From the NCBI RefSeq assembly GCF_001642475.1, contig NW_019173950.1, positions 310,001 to 374,000 of the forward strand: a DNA stretch of 64,000 bases, in the 5' to 3' direction. Positions 1 to 11,600 of the stretch are shown in pieces. Both the position numbers and the translations under genes were made by a program. This DNA comes from Fonsecaea monophora. Taxonomy: Eukaryota > Ascomycota > Eurotiomycetes > Chaetothyriales > Herpotrichiellaceae. Numbering within the stretch: the stretch's first letter is position 1; every line of letters starts with the position of its first letter. Under the pieces are notes generated by a model. The model was not told where the DNA came from. It searched no databases and worked only from the letters and a program-made list of their open reading frames with translations.

Positions 1-702
1 ATGCTTTGCCCGAATATGCTCTGCTTTCATGCCACGAGAGAGGTGTGGCATAACCACCACACTTCACACCTTTTTCCAGACATGTTGAGCAGTACGGCCT
101 CTGTCGCTGGCACTCGCGGTTCCAGGACAGGCAGGTATGACAATCTGTCGCTGCTGATGCGGTGAAACGTGGTCGTGTTGTGCCTGCCTTTTTCATCCTG
201 GAAGATGTCGAGACAGACACACAAATGCAGTAACAAACTGATCTGTTCTAGTTATATGAGAAGCGGTAAAGGTATCACCAAGGCTTATCCACATTATTTA
301 TTAGCCAAGAAAATCCTCTGCGGAGTAATACCAGGAAATAGCCGACGAGTAAATCTCAAACACTCCGGCGAAGACCGCCCCTGACGCTCACCAGGAGCCA
401 TACGATAACAGTGGCAAACTCTGTTCCTCAGTGATATCAATCACTCGCCTACGGTAACAGCTCTGTCCACGGGGTATCCTGGGCATCTATACTATCTGTA
501 GATCCACCCCCCCCCTTTTCCCACTATTGGTAGTTACCTATTCTAGCAAGGGTCGGCATTGGTTATCTTTTGTTGCTTCCTGGGACTTCAAGTCTGATAA
601 CAAACGATCAATCGAGTAGAGCTATCGCCGTGTATATATGTGGTACCCAGATAGAGCAGAGAATGGCTCTTTCTCCACAAGGCATCTGAAATCTCAACCA
701 CC
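1..702. other. Intergenic, left edge of window
   Basis: I see no convincing gene here. The open frames on both strands are short, lack family resemblance and show no splice structure. The last 100 bases carry a TATA-like element and lead into the UNC93-like gene. A run of nine C residues lies at 507-515. A gene running off the left edge cannot be excluded. Confidence 0.5.
633..639 (+). promoter_or_regulatory. Possible TATA element of the UNC93-like gene
   Basis: The heptamer TATATAT sits about 65-70 bases before the chosen ATG at 703, a usual spacing in filamentous fungi. This is a consensus match only. Confidence 0.35.
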
Positions 703-2400
703 ATGGGCAACGAGAACAGGAGAACATCGCTCGAGGCAGGGGCGCAAGGAGTGTCACTGACGGCAAAAACTGACCATGCTGCAGAGAGGCTGAACATGGA
801 GCAATCTGAGGTCAGTCAATATGTTGTTGGAACCGTTGAGGTATGTGATTATCTTCAGGTCTCCGAAAGACATTTCTATATCTAATTCAACGCTCCAGAC
901 CCCGCCGCGATTTAAAATCCTCGGTCTCAGTCTCTTCCCCTATAGTCATCCCAGAGTCCAAGCATGCCTTCTGGGTCTTGTACTCTTCATGACTGTGGGA
1001 ATGTACAATGTCTTGACATTTCTGGGCGGCGCAGGACAGCAGACGGCCTACCTGTCTGACATCTCAAACATCGCCCTGTACACGGTGTTCAGTGTTCTTT
1101 GCCTGATCGCACCAGCCTGTCTCAACTACTTTGGGTTACGTCCAACCCTCTGCTTCGGCGGCCTTGGCTATGCTGCTTATGCCGCCAGTCTGTGGTGCTA
1201 CAACTACACAGGAAATGTGCCCTTCGTTGTCTTTGGTGGTTGCTGGTGTGGGCTCTCTGCAGCTTTCCTCTGGACTGCCGAAGGTGCGGCTCTCACCTCG
1301 TTTGCCTCGGAAGATAAAAAGGGACTGTACGTTTCGATCGTCTGGTCAATTTATCAATTCGGTCTCGTCATAGGTGCTGCTATACCTGTTGCTCAGAATT
1401 GGGACGCGGGAGACGCTAATGGTAGCCGAGTCAACAACGGCACTTATATTGGTCTCATGATTCTGATGCTTGCTGGTGCATGCCTCGGAGCAGCATTATA
1501 TCCTTGGCACAAGGTCATCCGCGAGGACGGGACCCGAGTCACGCTGGAGCGCCAGAAAACATTTATGGAAGAGGTACATGCTTCTGCCCAGGTCATATCA
1601 CGAAACCGGTGGATCGTCTTCTTCTTCCCAATGTGCTGGGCTGTCAATTTCTTCGGCGTCTATCAAAACAACGACTTCAACGGAGTGGTTTTCACTGTCC
1701 GTGGTCGCGCTCTCAACACTTTCTTGTCTGGCGTTGCTCAGGTCTTCGCACCCTGGATCACCTACCTGTTTACAGATAGATTACCCATGGCCCGGCGCAA
1801 GCGAGCTTTTTGGTCCCTTGTCTATGTTTTTGTAATCATCAATGCTATCTGGATTGGTGGTTACTTTGGCATGAAGGAGACAAGACTAGGTCTTGACGAG
1901 GCGCAGCGACTGGATGTCTTTGACCACAATTACGGATGGTGGTGCCTTTTGTTCGTCATGTATGGGTTTACTGACGCGACCTACAACTGTTACGCTTACT
2001 GGTTTATTGGAGCACTCAGTAACGATCCTGCTGAGGTGAGTGACGAGTATCTATGTGCGTGGAAGCATATTGACGGTTGGAAATAGCTTTCCGTGTATGC
2101 GGCGCTGTACCGTCTCCTCAATGCACTTTGCATGGTTGTCGGGTACTCTCTGGACTACACTGGATACTCCAAAGAGTTCATGTTTGGTTGCTCATGGGCG
2201 GTAAGTTCTGGTTCTGTATCCAACAGCCTCATTCAGGAGCTCAGATTGGCCATGAAGATTTGCTAATCTAAGTACAGTTCCTTGCTTTTGGTATGCTGAG
2301 TGTACTTCCAATCATCAGGTACTGGTTGAAAGACACAAACATGATCGATATTCCGGCCGAGAGCTCCGCCACCGAGGTGTATAGTGACATTAAGGTCTAG
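703..2400 (+). CDS. UNC93-like major facilitator superfamily protein
   Basis: A predicted 503-residue multi-pass membrane protein of the fungal UNC93-like group, a divergent branch of the major facilitator superfamily. Fungal members have no firmly assigned substrate. I place four exons (703-840, 899-2035, 2087-2200, 2278-2400), all joined by GT-AG introns of 51-77 bp that keep frame. The start ATG at 703 has a good context (ACCACCATGG). A cytosolic N-terminus of about 55 residues is followed by membrane segments, including the family-like stretch NVLTFLGGAGQQTAYLSD and a half-way hydrophilic loop containing LERQKTF. The last exon ends in a short polar tail. Length and topology suit a complete gene of about 12 helices. 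The downstream same-strand neighbour is a dimethylformamidase-like gene, but no functional link is shown. Confidence is high for the fold and low for the substrate. Confidence 0.85.
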
Positions 2401-2416
2401 ACTGCAGAGCAACTCT

Positions 2417-2465
2417 GAAGGGCTACGTGCTCAGCTCCGAAGGGCTACGTGCTCAGCTCCGAAGG
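2417..2465. repeat. Tandem 22-bp repeat, about 2.2 copies
   Basis: Two perfect adjacent copies of a 22-base unit (2417-2438 and 2439-2460, beginning GAAGGGCTACGTGC) are followed by a five-base start of a third. It begins 17 bases after the UNC93-like stop codon, so it probably lies in the 3' UTR. Confidence 0.9.
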
Positions 2466-3145
2466 ATTGGAAGTGCACCGCACACAGTATGAAGAGCGAA
2501 TGGGAATATAATGGCAGTTTTACCTCCAGCCCAGTTCAGGAAGAGAGGATCTAAACGCTTGTGGCTCGGAAGCTCTGGAATATAGCCAATATATCATTGT
2601 AAACACAGGGTCGCCGAGCGCCTCCCCTCCCTCGCACCAGCCCATGATAATCCACAGTTTGATGAGTCTATTCTGCCGCTATGTCTACTATGACAGCTTC
2701 TTCCTTTCAGATTTTGATGTGTACGAGCCTGTTAGTCAAAATAGGAGCCTGGTATTGTGAGCGGCTTGAGAGGGTCACGGTGAATATACAGCAATGAAAC
2801 CAATAATCTGCCTCTTGGGAACCAGAATGGTTATTTTGTCCACCATCCATTGCCAATCTCTACATTGATCATGCATCACAGAGACATTTTCCAAGGGTGT
2901 CTCTCCACCAAGTTCGTCTCTGAGATGTTGGAGACTTCGGCCTTCCCCACCCAGACCAAGCCAACCAATTCCCAAATAGGCAACTACTTATCATGGTTTA
3001 GTGCCTTACTAGCCCAATTGGGATTTCCCAGGTCATCCAGTTCTCCGCTCGTTTGGACTACATTACTACCTACATACTGTCAAGTGTCGAGGCAGTGAGG
3101 CCTGAATGTATTGTGAACCCCCCTCATTGAAACGCCAATGTGCAG
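2466..3145. other. Intergenic between UNC93-like and DMFase-like genes
   Basis: About 680 bases with no supported gene. The region should hold the terminator of the first gene and the promoter of the second. No clear TATA box was found. Confidence 0.5.
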
Positions 3146-5561
3146 ATGCCGGTCCCGGCTGTTGGAACGGAAGGCTACCCGCCTGAGATTATCGGCTATG
3201 CGGAGCCTTGGATAGTATCTCCCGGCGAGTCGGTCGCGATCAAGGTATGCAATTGCGGCAATGAATACCCTTGCGCAGAACAGATTATCAGTAAGACCTC
3301 AGAATGTGAAGTTGAAAATTCAACACAACTGCGTTTCTAGCAATTTCGATATCTTTTAAGAGGGCGGAACTACCTCGCTGACGCTGACATGCTAACACCT
3401 GTGTCCCTAGGTATCTTGTACGGAACCTGAATATGCGTATCGGCTAGTCCGGTTGATCCAGGGCATCGACATCGAGCACGCACCGGAAAGACGCGAGGAA
3501 GAAGTGTCGCAGGTCCCCCGAGGTCGACGGAATGGACGGATCCAGATCGCTCACCCAGGCTCGTACGGATATGTCAGTAGCTGGAAGACCCCTTCTCCAG
3601 CAGAAGGGCTAGAGGTCTCGCTCTACATGCAGCCGTGGCTGGTGGATTGCTCTCATCCCCAGACTCTGGTCTCTTCTCTGGACTTGGTGGAGAAGACTGG
3701 ATTCTCCATCGTGCTGAACAGCCAAGGTTCAATCGAAGTGCGAATAGCAATCGATAACATCACCGAGGTTATCGCGACAGGACTGAGACCTCGACAGAAA
3801 ATCTGGGCTCAATTGGTTGTTGAGATTCATGGTCGATCACTCCGGGCGTCCTTGACTCCCAAGTCATTCAGAGTGGAACCGGTGCCTGTCGCAGCCACAT
3901 ATGAGACACAATTGCCGTATGAACAACGAACTTCTGGGTCTGGTCCACTTTTCATTGCAGCAGGCCCAAATAACGAGGACATCAATCCTCAGAGTGGTCC
4001 CAAACACCGTGCGATTGACTTTTTCAACGGCCGTATCGCTGACCTGACGCTGAAAACAGGCAGCGACAATCCCTCCGTTCTCGCCAGGTATGACTTCGCA
4101 CTTCAAACACCAAGCGACATTATTGTCGATGTCTCGGGCCACAGTCTCGATGGAGTGCTAGTCAACGCGCCTACACGGGCTGTTCGGAGCCACGACTGGG
4201 ACGGATCAGAGTGTGACTGGACCAAAGCGAAATGTGGCTACGGAGCCATCCATTTCCATGATGACGATCTTGATGACGCGGGATGGGACACGGATTTCAG
4301 TATCAAAATCCCCTCTGACGCCCGATCTGGCGCTTATGCCGTCGAGGTGGAAGCCACTAATGGGCGAGACAGAGACTCGATCGTCTTCTTCGTGCGACCG
4401 ACCTCGTGGACTTCAGACATCTCCCAGAAAGTCTGTCTCGTCTTCTCTACATTCACCTATCTGGCCTACGCCAACGAACGCATGTACGACACTTCGCGTC
4501 AAAACACGGCCGACCTCGGACCAGGCTTCAACATTGACGAGACTCGGAAAAGCGGCGAGTTCTACAAGATGCAACGCCGGCCCGACCTGGGTCTGTCCAC
4601 CTATGACCGCCACAGCGATGGCTCCGGGGTCGTTTTCTCGTCGTCAAGGAGGCCGGTTCTCAACGTCCGCCCGGGCTATATCATGTGGGCGTTTTCTCGC
4701 CCGCGTGAATTCTCCGCCGACCTCATGATGGTCGGGTACCTCGAACGCGAAGGGATCCCCTACGAGGTCCTGACCGACCATGACCTGCACGGACGAGGCG
4801 GTAGCGCGATCCGGGGGTTTAATACTGTCATTACAGGCTCTCATCCCGAATACCCTAGTCCACAGTCATTTGCCGCATATGCTAGCTTTACCAAAGGAGG
4901 CGGCCACCTCATGTATCTCGGCGGTAATGGCTTCTACTGGGTCACTGCACTCGACCCTGATCGTCCCCACCGTTTGGAGATCCGTCGAGGAGACGTGGGA
5001 GTACGGCCTTACACGCTTCCAGGCGGCGAGCACGTCAACAGTCTTGACGGACAACAGAGCGGTCTCTGGCGCTCCCGGGGCATGAGCTGCAACACCCTAT
5101 TTGGCGTGGGATTCTGCGCACAGGGTACTGGGCCGGGCGTTCCGTATAAAAGGACCGAGGCGTCTCGGAACACGCAGCTATCCTGGATGTTTGCAGGTAT
5201 CGACGTTGACATTATAGGAGAACACGGCTTCGGCGGCGGCGCCTCGGGTGACGAGATCGATCGCTACGACGTGGAGAACGGTAGTCCCGAGGACGCCATA
5301 GTCCTGGCCACCAGCACCGGCCACAGTGACGACTTTGGCATTGCCACCGAGGATCTGAATTATCCCGCACTGAATACCCTCGGGACGCAGACGAGCTTGA
5401 TCCGCAGCGACATCGTTTACTATGTCGGCGCGGGAGGTGGCGGCGTGTTCAGCGTCGGAAGTATCAATTGGTACTGCTCGCTGGGGTGGGATGGCTACGA
5501 CAACAACGTCGCCAAACTGACGGGCAATGTCATCACAGGGTTTCTGGCTGGAAAACGCTGA
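3146..5561 (+). CDS. N,N-dimethylformamidase beta-subunit-like protein
   Basis: A predicted 749-residue soluble protein resembling the large (beta) subunit of bacterial N,N-dimethylformamidase, an iron-dependent amidohydrolase that cleaves dimethylformamide. Fungal homologues are common but their substrates are unknown to me. Exon 1 is 3146-3244 (33 residues, ATG chosen because the frame joins exactly) and exon 2 is 3411-5561. The 166-bp intron ends in CCCTAG and restores the conserved junction KVSCTEPEYAYRLVRLIQG. Roughly residues 30-270 look beta-rich, like the concanavalin-type domain of the family. The C-terminal half holds the family signature around VCLVFSTFTYLAYANERMYD (about residue 365) and the glycine-rich GGHLMYLGGNGFYW. 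There is no signal peptide, so a cytosolic location is expected. No small alpha subunit is adjacent. The family call is good. Activity on formamides is inference. Confidence 0.85.
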
Positions 5562-5611
5562 TGTGGCTTCGAGATAGACTTGTAGAGGCATTCATGTTAT
5601 TGAATGATCCG

Positions 5612-6232
5612 TCAGATACCAGCTATGGCGGAATAGCCTTTTCCGTGCTGTGACCTGTCCGAAGCAAGTATTCCTGCCGCATTCGTGCAAGTGACTGACA
5701 ATGTTCGGGTGATCAACACTCCTGTGAGCGTGCACAGACCGTAGGAAAGCTCGTCGACGAGGTCCTGGGCAAAACCTCTGCCGTTCAGAATGTGTAGACG
5801 CAGATGGGAGGCACTTTTGAGGAGCTCGTTGAGAATCAGGGGCTCGAATTGATTGCCTAACAAGCGATATCCATGTCTTCTTTTAGAATGGCCGGCTTCG
5901 ACTTGCTGGGTGTGTATTGTACAGTCCAGCCTGTTCTCTCTTTTGAGGATTTCTCCTGACTCCTTTCTCATGCAAAATATGAACCCATGCCCCCCCCCCC
6001 CCCCACCCCAACAACATTCGACCGTAGTCTTGCGCTCCAGTACGATCGTGGAGGTTTTGTGCTCGAAGGGGGCTTTTCTGAAGAGAGACTGGTGTTTTGT
6101 TGCATCGGATACCCTAAATCTATCCCCCCGGTAGATATAGGCCTTCATTACTCGAAAAACCCGCTGCCGTTCAGGTCTGTGTTCTGGAGGGTCAGCCAAG
6201 TCCTGTGTTCTTTGAAGCATTGTTCTCTTCAT
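5612..6232 (-). pseudogene. Doubtful ORF, possible degenerate gene
   Basis: An uninterrupted 206-codon minus-strand frame starts directly after a CAG that could be a splice acceptor. A second unbroken minus-strand stretch of 59 codons (6681-6860) lies upstream. The frame runs through a 15-base poly-C tract (5990-6004) that would encode consecutive glycines. I recognise no family, and the composition looks partly random. It could be an eroded gene, an unmodelled multi-exon gene or chance. Nothing in the neighbouring genes helps to decide. Confidence 0.2.
5990..6004. repeat. Poly-C tract of 15 bases
   Basis: Fifteen consecutive C residues, followed by ACCCC. Such tracts vary in length by slippage, so any frame read through it should be treated with caution. 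Confidence 0.9.
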
Positions 6233-8229
6233 CTGTCTTGCGTGCGTACAGGGCTGTAGCTAGATGTTCAACTTCCGATCTGCCTTGGGCCTGAGGTGGT
6301 AGTTTTGAAGGGGTTCTTTGTCGAAAAGCTCTTCCTTTGCTCCTTGTTCAGGCACAGCATGATTGTCTCTGGCATGGAAACACAATGGTCAGGCGGTTAG
6401 CCGTCATTTCGCGAAGGAGGTTTTCGATCTTGAGAAAAGGAAGTCTCATCTGGTCCCGGGTCAGAAATTTTTTGTTGCTGACAGCATGGAAAGGAATTCA
6501 AAGGGATCAGGAGGTGTGCACAGAGTCTTGGTGCAATCGTGGCATTGAGCCGTGGGTACGACATCATGAACAGACCCCTTTCGAGATCATGATGGCGATG
6601 GTTGTGGAGGGAGAACAATGGCGGGAGTGCAGCCAGAGGATCTGTGGAATGACAATGAGTGCAAGGACACAACTGTGTATCTAGTGGGAGAGAATTTGTC
6701 CTTGCAGCATCATGCTGTGGCTCGAAAACAGGAGATCAAAGCAGAGGTCGACCTTGCTTGTTGGCGCGTTCACAGGTTGTCTTGCTTCAAGCTTCTGACA
6801 ATCAAAGACGGCCAAAGGACAGCGACGAGCAACGGAGAGACACAAAGTGGCCGTACTCATGACTTCTGGTCACGAAGAGCCACAGGATAAACCATAACAG
6901 CCGCGTGCGGCTTGCTCAATCTTCATCTTGTCGTCCCTGCGCACCGCCCCGGGGCTTCAGCCGCATCCTTCAGCCGCGTTCTGTCCCTCCAAGCATTCAT
7001 CTATTGTGTTAATAGTGTGGTCGGCGGCTGATGACGCCCAGAATCGGTATAGCCCACGAAACCTTGACACGTTATGACACAAAACTCAAATTGTTGCGTC
7101 TTCTTCTTCTTCTTTCCTCGTCTCACCAACCATCTCTTTCATCAACCAACTTCACCCTCGTGAACGTCAACACCTTCACATTCTTGAGTTTCCTTCTTCC
7201 TGTCTTCCTCCGAGGGCTGGCAGGCACACAACGTTAAGGCAGAGACGCAGGATGGACTGCAAGACTGGTACAGTCTCTCTGCCGCAGCGTTGTGTGTTTG
7301 TCAGCCCTCGACCTGATCAAGCATCGACGGAGCAATCTTTGCTCAATAACAAAATGTATTGTGTGCAGACTTACCCCTGGGTCTTCGAGCTTTGACTGAT
7401 CTTGCACAGATATATAAACAAATGGGACGCTGGTTCCGGTGAGTCTTTGTGCCATCTCATATGTTACCTCCTTTGTCCACATTGCCTTTCATTGCATATT
7501 ATCTGGACGACGTGGAAAGAGGAGGACATACCACATCAAGCGTTCCGCAATTCACAAATTGGGAGCAGCATGAGAGCTGTTTCACTTTCTCAGCAAGTCA
7601 CCAACCGTGCCTGGATCCTGGAACTCCCGTGACAGAGTCACTTCACTCGACATATTGGACCACAGTCCAAGCAAACTGAAACGCCCTGGATGATACCTTA
7701 CCATACAAAAAGTGACTGGGATCAACAACACTTCAAGACCTCTCAGAGTGACTTCACCGAAGGCTCTCGCCACTGGTGTCGGGTCTTCTAGAAGATTTGT
7801 CCATGTCGCTGTCACCGGCTCTGATTCACCAGTTGTGGATCCAGCATTCACCTCAAAGTGCAATCAGGACTTGGAAGCCTTTGCTGGCAGAAGAGAGTGA
7901 CTGTGCTCGGCCTGCGGTGAAGTGACAAGTCGTTGTCACGGATGCCTTGCTGCCTGAGCATGTGCAATCCTTCTCAAGGGATCTGGGGTATTTAAATCCC
8001 TCTTTGCACCTCTGGATTGTTCTCTCTTCTCATCCTCTCAGCATCTGGTTGTTGTTCTTTCTTTGACTTGGTTCATCCGCCTTTTGAGACTCTTGTCCGA
8101 CATAAACGACGCAATCCAGGAATCAGTTCAACAAAAGCAGTTCTCCTCCTCAGCAAAAGTCACCGTTTGTGCGGCATTTTGGCAATTTGGGAGCTTTGCA
8201 CGTCGTCCAGCTGGTCTTGGCATCAACAT
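6233..8229. other. Intergenic, promoter-like sequence
   Basis: Roughly 2 kb without a supported gene. Around 7100-7200 there is a pyrimidine-rich block (TTCTTCTTCTTC and following) like a fungal leader, and around 7980 a TATTTAAAT-like element. Both could serve a distal transcription start for the gene at 8670 or an unannotated non-coding transcript. The open frames present are short and mutually inconsistent. Confidence 0.4.
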
Positions 8230-8238
8230 TATAAAAAG
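8230..8238 (+). promoter_or_regulatory. TATA box candidate for the 8670 gene
   Basis: TATAAAAAG is a strong TATA match, followed by a CT-rich region typical of fungal transcription starts. It lies 432 bases before the ATG, which implies a leader of about 400 nt. Confidence 0.45.
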
Positions 8239-8669
8239 CGGCCACTGATTCTTTTTTTCACCTCCAGCCTCTGTTCTTCCTCTTGACAAAGGTTGCTCTT
8301 CTGATTCATCAGGTTAGGCTCTCTCTTCCTCTTTGTTGCTGTTGGCTTGAAGCTCTGGTCATCACCCTGAACCTCTCATCACCGTCATTTCACCATCGTC
8401 ATCGACAACACTCCTGGGACAGTCTTGTTCTGAGCCAGCAACAGACGACGTGGAATCATCCTCGGTGCACAGACATCAGAGACTTTAGAGACTCCATTGC
8501 ACATTGTTGCAACCTCTGTTTCTCCAATCATCAGCTCATCCTGCCTCTCGATCTGTTCACTTTCGATCTGACCACTTTTCACTTTCACTTTTCCACTTGA
8601 CACCTCACCAATCCACCTCACCATCTCCAACCCGACCCTTACTCACTCCTTCATCCTTTACAGATCGAA
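8239..8669 (+). other. Probable long pyrimidine-rich 5' leader
   Basis: Between the TATA candidate and the ATG at 8670 the plus strand is dominated by C and T with repeated CACTTTTC and CATCAC-like words, the usual look of a fungal 5' UTR. Short upstream ORFs are present. I cannot tell whether the leader is spliced. Confidence 0.4.
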
Positions 8670-10339
8670 ATGGCCTCTTACTTTGGCCGTGACACGCCGC
8701 TTGCGGCCTCTGTCACCTCTCCCATCATCGAACAGGCGCAGACCAGGCTGAACCAGTCTGAGCGCAACTACTCCCGAACCCAGCAAGATCTCCAGAATGC
8801 CATGCGCATTCGAGCAACAACACCAATGTCGGCGGTCGAGACAAATGCCAAAGACCAGGAGATCGCGTCCTTGAGACGCAAACTGAGTGACCAGGAGGCA
8901 GAGATGAAGGGCCTGAAAGACACCATTGAGAAACAACGGATGACCATCAAGACCCAGAGCGAGGCCATCTCCAACCCAAAGCAGCACTATGCCACGCCAA
9001 CACCGAATCGGTTCGGAGGCAACCCACCGTATGGCCCAAACCCAAACATTCAGCCACCTCCCCCTCCTCCTCCACCAATCTTCGCCACGGGAAATGCCAT
9101 GACATACACACAGCCTCGTCCAACCTTGTCGGCGCCTCCTCACCAGCAGCCTGGAAACACTCCCTCTCCGTTTGATGACACCATGAACCAGCACTTCTCG
9201 GCCCTCTCAATCAACCCAGCTCCAGGGTCACAGATGCAGCAGCCACAACCGACACCATTCCGGCAGTCAGGTCACGTCAATGAGTTCGGGTCTCCTGAGC
9301 CTGCAAGACCCTACAATACCAATCTGGCCATCAAGTCCACCCCTGTGGGGCCGAAGAAAGGCAACAGTGGAACACCAGCCTTGGGTTCAGCAGCCAGGAT
9401 ACACACTCGAGGGATGCCCAGCACCGGCCCGCAGCAGCCACAGATGCCAGCGTTCCCGAACCCTATCCAGATGGTCATAGGACCACATCTCATCGTCCCA
9501 GAGGCAGTGGTGCGCCAGTTTGCCCACGTGCTGCATATGGCAGAGACATATGCATATTCTCATGTCAACACGCCCAGCACACAGAAGGACAACGCCATGC
9601 CACAAGAGGTCAAGGATCGACTGATTAGAGCGGCATCCACAACATCGGCGTTTCAGTTCATGCAGACACCATTCACCCGCTACCTGCTGGTGTACAAGAT
9701 CATTGTCCAGTTCATGATCAAGACCATCCTCAAGCATGACTGCTTCACCGGGTTCAACCCAGAGGCTGACCGGATCATTGAGACCTGCAAGAATCAGATG
9801 TATCAGAGTGAGTCCCTGATGCCCTTTTTACCTAGCACCCAAACCCGTACTGACATGAGCCTTTAGCCACCCCAGCCCAGGTCAAGTACCAGCTGCTCAC
9901 CACCATGGCGGATCAGGTTCAGAAGCTCAAGACCAATCCCAACTTCCAGAATTTCGTCAACAACATTGCGCGCGTTCGTGGCAACGAAATCTGGAAGGTC
10001 CTCAAGCCAATGATGCACTCAAAGACATCGCGGGACTGGGATGACTTGTACGAACTGATGATCAACGCCCACCAGCTCGCGCAGACGATGTTCTCTGGCT
10101 CTGAAGAGTACAAGTTTGACTTTCCAGTCATGGGCCAAGCATTCCAGAAGGCGTGGATGGAGCCAAGGGATCCATTCAAGAATGTGCACACACCGGAGCA
10201 GTTGGAGGCAATGGGGGCGACAGTCAGGCTTGGAATTACGCCACTCATCAGTGTGCGGACCAGCACTCAGGGAGGACTAGTGAGGTCGTGCACCATTCTA
10301 AAGTCATTCATTCTGCTCAAAGCAGACAAGGGAAACTGA
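8670..10339 (+). CDS. Hypothetical protein with N-terminal coiled coil and proline-rich linker
   Basis: A predicted 536-residue protein of unknown function. Exon 1 is 8670-9807 and exon 2 is 9867-10339, joined across a 59-bp GT-AG intron that keeps frame (MYQ-TTPAQ). Residues about 15-105 are heptad-like and charged (KDQEIASLRRKLSDQEAEMK), suggesting a coiled coil. Residues 110-270 are rich in P, Q, N and S, with a run of eight prolines near residue 130. The C-terminal part from about 275 is helical-looking and hydrophobic without membrane segments. The ATG follows a long CT-rich leader. There is no signal peptide. I recognise no domain. The final 15-20 residues are uncertain, because another intron near 10230 could alter the C-terminus. 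The layout suggests a scaffold or regulatory protein, which is inference only. Confidence 0.75.
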
Positions 10340-10889
10340 GGCTTGGGAGGGGTGAAAAGTTTGCTGGAGGTGGGAGTCCATAGGGTCGATTTTACATGGA
10401 GGGGAAACAAACATGCCAAGAACATGTCAAATGTATGGAGCTGCCATAGAAATGAGATGGCACAGAGATGCACTTTTCCCCAACACACAAAACTACTGTA
10501 TCTATGGTTCTTTGTTCTTTTTTTAACCAAGTCCCACCATTTTGCCTCCATTGTGATCACCTTCACCAAGCTATATGTCCACATCCTATGTCCAGGATAC
10601 CCTCTCCATGCACATCTACCCAGCCTCTATGGTGATGTGGCATGCCGCCCTTTCGCCGTGCACGTCACCCCCACATATGCGGTTAGACAGTCAGCTCCCG
10701 TCAGCCACAAGTCGTCATGCGATGACCGGATTCTGCCCTGGGGGTATGGCGGCGAGAACGCCAAGTATTCTGAGAAAGAGATGCAAGCAGTCGCCCTCTC
10801 CAATATGATCAGGAGGAGGTTATATATCACGACGTCCTCCATGTCCCCATCCCCTATTGACATCAACCATTCACTCCTCGTCAGACACC
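10340..10889. other. Intergenic with promoter of the cupredoxin gene
   Basis: About 550 bases holding the end of the preceding transcript and the promoter of the next gene. No further gene is supported. Confidence 0.5.
10821..10826 (+). promoter_or_regulatory. TATA box candidate of the cupredoxin gene
   Basis: TATATA lies 64 bases before the ATG at 10890 and is followed by a C-rich leader (CCATGTCCCCATCCCC). Spacing and context fit a core promoter. Confidence 0.5.
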
Positions 10890-11600
10890 ATGCGCAGCTA
10901 CACTCTCCTCTCCCTTGGTGCTCTGGCATCCGCCGCGACCATTGACGTCAATGTCGGTCAAAGTGGCCTTACCTATTCTCCCGATACAGTTCAGGCGGCC
11001 GTTGGCGACATCGTCAACTTCCACTTCTACCCCGGCGAGCACGCCGTCACCCAGTCCACCTTTGACAGCCCATGCCAGCCGGTATCGGGGAATGCTATCA
11101 ACTCGGGTGTGATCAACTCGAACTCTGGGCAGGCGAGTACCATGTTCTCCATGACGGTGAACTCGACCGACCCGATCTGGCTCTACTGCGGTCAAGTTGG
11201 GCATTGCGCTGCAGGAATGGCCATGGTCATCAACGCACCGTAAGAAAATCCTCTGGTTTTGTGCCTTCGTTACTAACTGCCGAGCAGATCGAACGGCAAC
11301 ACTCTTGACGCCTACAAGCAAGCGGCCAGCAGCCAATCGGGCACCATTCCATCTGATGTGTTTGGAGGTGTCATTGTTGCCAACGTGGACAACGCGGGCT
11401 CCAGCAGCAGTTCCCCCGCTGGATCCTCGTCTGCTACTACGTCTGCTGCCAGCACGACTGCTGCGACCTCGAGCAGCACTGCCTCGGCGTCCGCATCACC
11501 GACAAGCAATGCTGCATCCTCCAGCTTCGGGGTCATGGGTTTGGAGTGGTCGCTCGTGGGCACCTTGTTGGCTCCTGCCATGGCGTACATTTTCTCATGA
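10890..11600 (+). CDS. Secreted GPI-type cupredoxin (serine-rich extracellular protein)
   Basis: A predicted 220-residue secreted protein. Exon 1 is 10890-11239 and exon 2 is 11288-11600, split by a 48-bp intron with a CTAAC branch site. Residues 1-16 form a signal peptide (MRSYTLLSLGALASAA). Residues 17-120 form a cupredoxin-like domain with likely type-1 copper ligands: the histidine in GEHAVTQ, and cysteine, histidine and methionine spaced C-x4-H-x4-M in YCGQVGHCAAGM. Residues about 145-190 are a serine, threonine and alanine-rich stalk, and the tail is hydrophobic (LVGTLLAPAMAYIFS), as expected for GPI anchoring. Such proteins are attached to the fungal wall or plasma membrane. Their redox or copper role is mostly unproven. 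Copper ligation is inferred from spacing. Confidence 0.88.
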
